A DNA stretch of 64,000 bases from Oceanisphaera sp. IT1-181 (GTDB taxonomy: Bacteria > Pseudomonadota > Gammaproteobacteria > Enterobacterales > Aeromonadaceae). The DNA is taken from contig NZ_CP136856.1 of the NCBI RefSeq assembly GCF_033807535.1, forward strand, positions 1,235,001 to 1,299,000, written 5' to 3'. How positions within the stretch are numbered: the first letter of the stretch is position 1; every line of letters starts with the position of its first letter. Made by a program: the position numbers and the translations under genes. Of this stretch, positions 62,221 through 64,000 are shown piece by piece. The notes beneath the pieces were generated by a model, which worked only from the letters and a program-made list of their open reading frames with translations, was not told where the DNA came from and did not search any database.

Positions 62221-62640
62221 AAGCTAAGCAAGAAGCCGGTGTTTTGTAGTGTGGCCACTTGTTCCGCCACGGTTTGGCTTTTGAGTAACACTATCTTGTT
62301 ACCGATAACACCAAACCGCGCCGAATAAATTGGCGCCTACAATATAGCGTCGAGCTAAGCAAGAAGCCGGTTTTTTGTAGTGTGGCCACTTGTTTCGCCA
62401 CGGTTTGGCTTTTGAGTAACACTATCTTGTGACCGATAACACCAAACCGCGCCGAATAAATTGGCGCCTACAATATAGCGTCGAGCACCCAGCGCCGAGC
62501 TTACAAGAGGCAGGTGTTTTGTAGTGTGGCAACTTGTTCGCCACGGTTTGGCTTTTGAATAACACTATCTTGTTGCCGATAACACCAAACCGCGCCGAAT
62601 AAATTGGCGCCTACAATATAGCGTCGAGCACCGAGCGCCA
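62221..62640. repeat. Three tandem copies of the hairpin repeat
   Basis: Units at 62244-62342, 62375-62473 and 62519-62616, each TTGTAG to CTACAA, 98-99 bp. Each has a GTGGC/GCCAC hairpin at the left, a CGGTTTGG/CCAAACCG middle arm and a GCGCC-GAATAAATT-GGCGC hairpin at the right. Linkers of about 32-45 bp share TATAGCGTCGAGC. Unit 3 differs most. It fills the gap between convergent queE and moeA. Confidence 0.9.
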
Positions 62641-62690
62641 AACTTAATAAATAGTTGTATTTATTTGTGGTTTGGCGCTCGGCACTGCTT

Positions 62691-63932
62691 TTACCAATAC
62701 AAACCATCAATCAGCTCTAGGGTGACGAGTTCGCCCTCGGCTACGTCGCCGCGGTCTTGTTCAAGGCGCAATAAGCAGTTGGCCTGGGCCATGGCGCTAA
62801 ATACCCCTGAGCTTTGGGCGCCGGCGGCGATCACGCCTAAGCTGCCATCGGCTTGAGTGCTGACAATGGCGCGTTGAAAGTCCATACGGCCCGGGCTTTT
62901 CTTAAACGCCATCAGTGTCTTGGCTTGCAAGGTTACAGGTGCGGCCAAGGTTTCACCGGCAAGCTTTGCCAGAGCTGGGCGCACTAATAAATGAAAGGTG
63001 ACGGCGGCAGAGACCGGATTGCCCGGTAAACCAAAGAAGGGGCAGTCGTTAATGTGGCCAAATGCAAAGGGTTTGCCAGGCTTTATGGCCAGCTTCCAAA
63101 AGCCAATACGACCTACTTCTTCTAATATCTGCTTGATGTAGTCAGCATCCCCCACAGATACGCCGCCTGAGGTAATAATGGCGTCCGCTTCAGTTGCGGC
63201 TTTTACCAGCGCTTGGCGAATAAGCTCAGGATCGTCTTTGATAATGCCGTAATCGATGACCTTAATGTCTAAGCTCTTCAGCATGGCACGCAGGGCGATG
63301 CGATTGGAGTCGTAAATATCACCCGGACCAAGTAATTGCCCAGGGGTTTTTAGCTCATCGCCGGTAGAGAGCAAGGCCACGGTTAATGGGCGATAGACAT
63401 ATAACTGCTCAAGTCCCAGCGACGACAATACCGCCAATACGCGGGCGTTAATGCGCGTGCCGGCGCTAAATACCAGTTCGCCTTGGGCTAAGTCTTCAGC
63501 CGGAAAACGCACGTTTTGCCCCGGCGTGACAGTGCCAGACACAGACACTAAATGTGCATCAAGGTCGCAATTTTCTTGCATCACCACAGAGTCAGCCCCC
63601 AGTGGCAGTGCGGCTCCAGTCATGATGCGCACGCATTCACCCGCGGCCACGCGGCCGGTAAAAGGATGACCCGCAAGGCTGGTGCCAATCAGGGTTAAAG
63701 GTGTGTCAGCGACTACAGTGTTGGCGCTAAGGGCATAACCGTCCATGGCCGAGTTGGCAAAGGAGGGCACATCAATAGGGGAGTGAATATCGTCAGCTAA
63801 AATACGATTTAATAGCTGTTCAAGACCGACCAGTTCGCACTTGCTCACCTTATCTAACTGATTGAGCATCTCTTGCTTGGCATCAAGGTAGGGGCGCAAA
63901 CCCGGTTGATTACAGTGATCGATAGTTGTCAT
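62691..63932 (-). CDS. moeA: Molybdopterin molybdenumtransferase
   Basis: Inserts molybdenum into adenylated molybdopterin. The 413-residue protein has the MoeA layout: N-terminal SPIDVPSFANSAMDGYAL near 48, then RIMTGAALPLGADSVVMQE, the MoCF-fold ALLSTGDEL and TSGGVSVGDADYIKQ, FGLPGNPVSA near 320, and the C-terminal domain IV. ATG at 63932 has AAGGGAAG upstream; a longer frame to 63965 is not supported. It is probably followed on the minus strand by the repeat array only; upstream partners lie beyond the window. Confidence 0.95.
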   Translation of the reverse strand: MTTIDHCNQPGLRPYLDAKQEMLNQLDKVSKCELVGLEQLLNRILADDIHSPIDVPSFANSAMDGYALSANTVVADTPLTLIGTSLAGHPFTGRVAAGECVRIMTGAALPLGADSVVMQENCDLDAHLVSVSGTVTPGQNVRFPAEDLAQGELVFSAGTRINARVLAVLSSLGLEQLYVYRPLTVALLSTGDELKTPGQLLGPGDIYDSNRIALRAMLKSLDIKVIDYGIIKDDPELIRQALVKAATEADAIITSGGVSVGDADYIKQILEEVGRIGFWKLAIKPGKPFAFGHINDCPFFGLPGNPVSAAVTFHLLVRPALAKLAGETLAAPVTLQAKTLMAFKKSPGRMDFQRAIVSTQADGSLGVIAAGAQSSGVFSAMAQANCLLRLEQDRGDVAEGELVTLELIDGLYW

Positions 63933-64000
63933 ATAAAGCTTCCCTTTAGTAAGGACATGCGGCAAACAGGAGATAAAACATTAAGGCCATTAAATGGGGT

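Noticed and set aside
1..64000. CRISPR array
   Set aside because: The repeats seen are palindromic elements with divergent stems or attC sites; no regular repeat-spacer pattern was found.

Overview
The window reads as chromosomal DNA of a free-living, probably marine or brackish, gammaproteobacterium. Gene content (purEK, cvrA, ppsA with its regulator, queCDE, moeA, btuR, the periplasmic ligase ligE, ovoA, TRAP and SSS transporters, an integron-type cassette array) and gene style suggest the Oceanisphaera/Oceanimonas/Zobellella side of the Aeromonadales. That placement is an inference from memory of gene content, not a measured one. No rRNA or tRNA gene was seen.

Layout. 1-6 kb: ligE, an NRDE protein, a sodium:solute symporter with a 43-residue partner, and purEK. 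6.3-11.7 kb: a GC-richer block with a TRAP transporter (dctPQM), a divergent LysR regulator and a ureohydrolase, tied together by matching TTACATTA-type palindromes. 11.7-19.2 kb: a small membrane protein with an FNR-type box, a cysteine synthase-like PLP enzyme, a periplasmic amidohydrolase, an AraC regulator, a YfeH-like transporter and a Na/Pi symporter behind a tandem Pho box. 20-25.6 kb: BON and DUF1328 stress proteins, an LPD1/zincin protein, btuR, a hydrolase remnant, and a permease fused to a GAF domain.

25.6-29 kb is an AT-rich array of four integron gene cassettes with four attC sites, all read from the minus strand, with no integrase in view. 29-31.5 kb is a worn region: a pair of 72-bp palindromic elements, and a racemase/NCS1 permease chimera left by a deletion. 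31.5-42.1 kb holds mixed housekeeping and transport genes (RidA, a pRiA4b ORF-3 protein, an FAD oxidoreductase, NhaC, CvrA, YtoQ, a PQQ-type sugar dehydrogenase, PpnP). 42.4-50.4 kb: ovoA, a cytochrome c with long NPC/SPC cysteine repeats, a VTT-oxidoreductase fusion and mtnK. 50.6-54.6 kb is a tight sigma factor / zinc-finger anti-sigma / ArsS radical SAM / two glycosyltransferases / sterol-desaturase operon. 54.9-64 kb: an NCS2 permease, ppsR-ppsA, a preQ1-I riboswitch with queCDE, and moeA.

Scattered through the intergenic spaces is a repeat family whose units run TTGTAG...CTACAA. Many unit ends carry a hairpin with an invariant GAATAAATT loop and stems that differ between copies yet stay complementary. 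Some units sit inside a larger element of about 280 bp with CCTGATTAC ends; one such end supplies the last four codons and the stop of mtnK. This repeat family, the cassette array and the cysteine-repeat cytochrome are the least ordinary things here.
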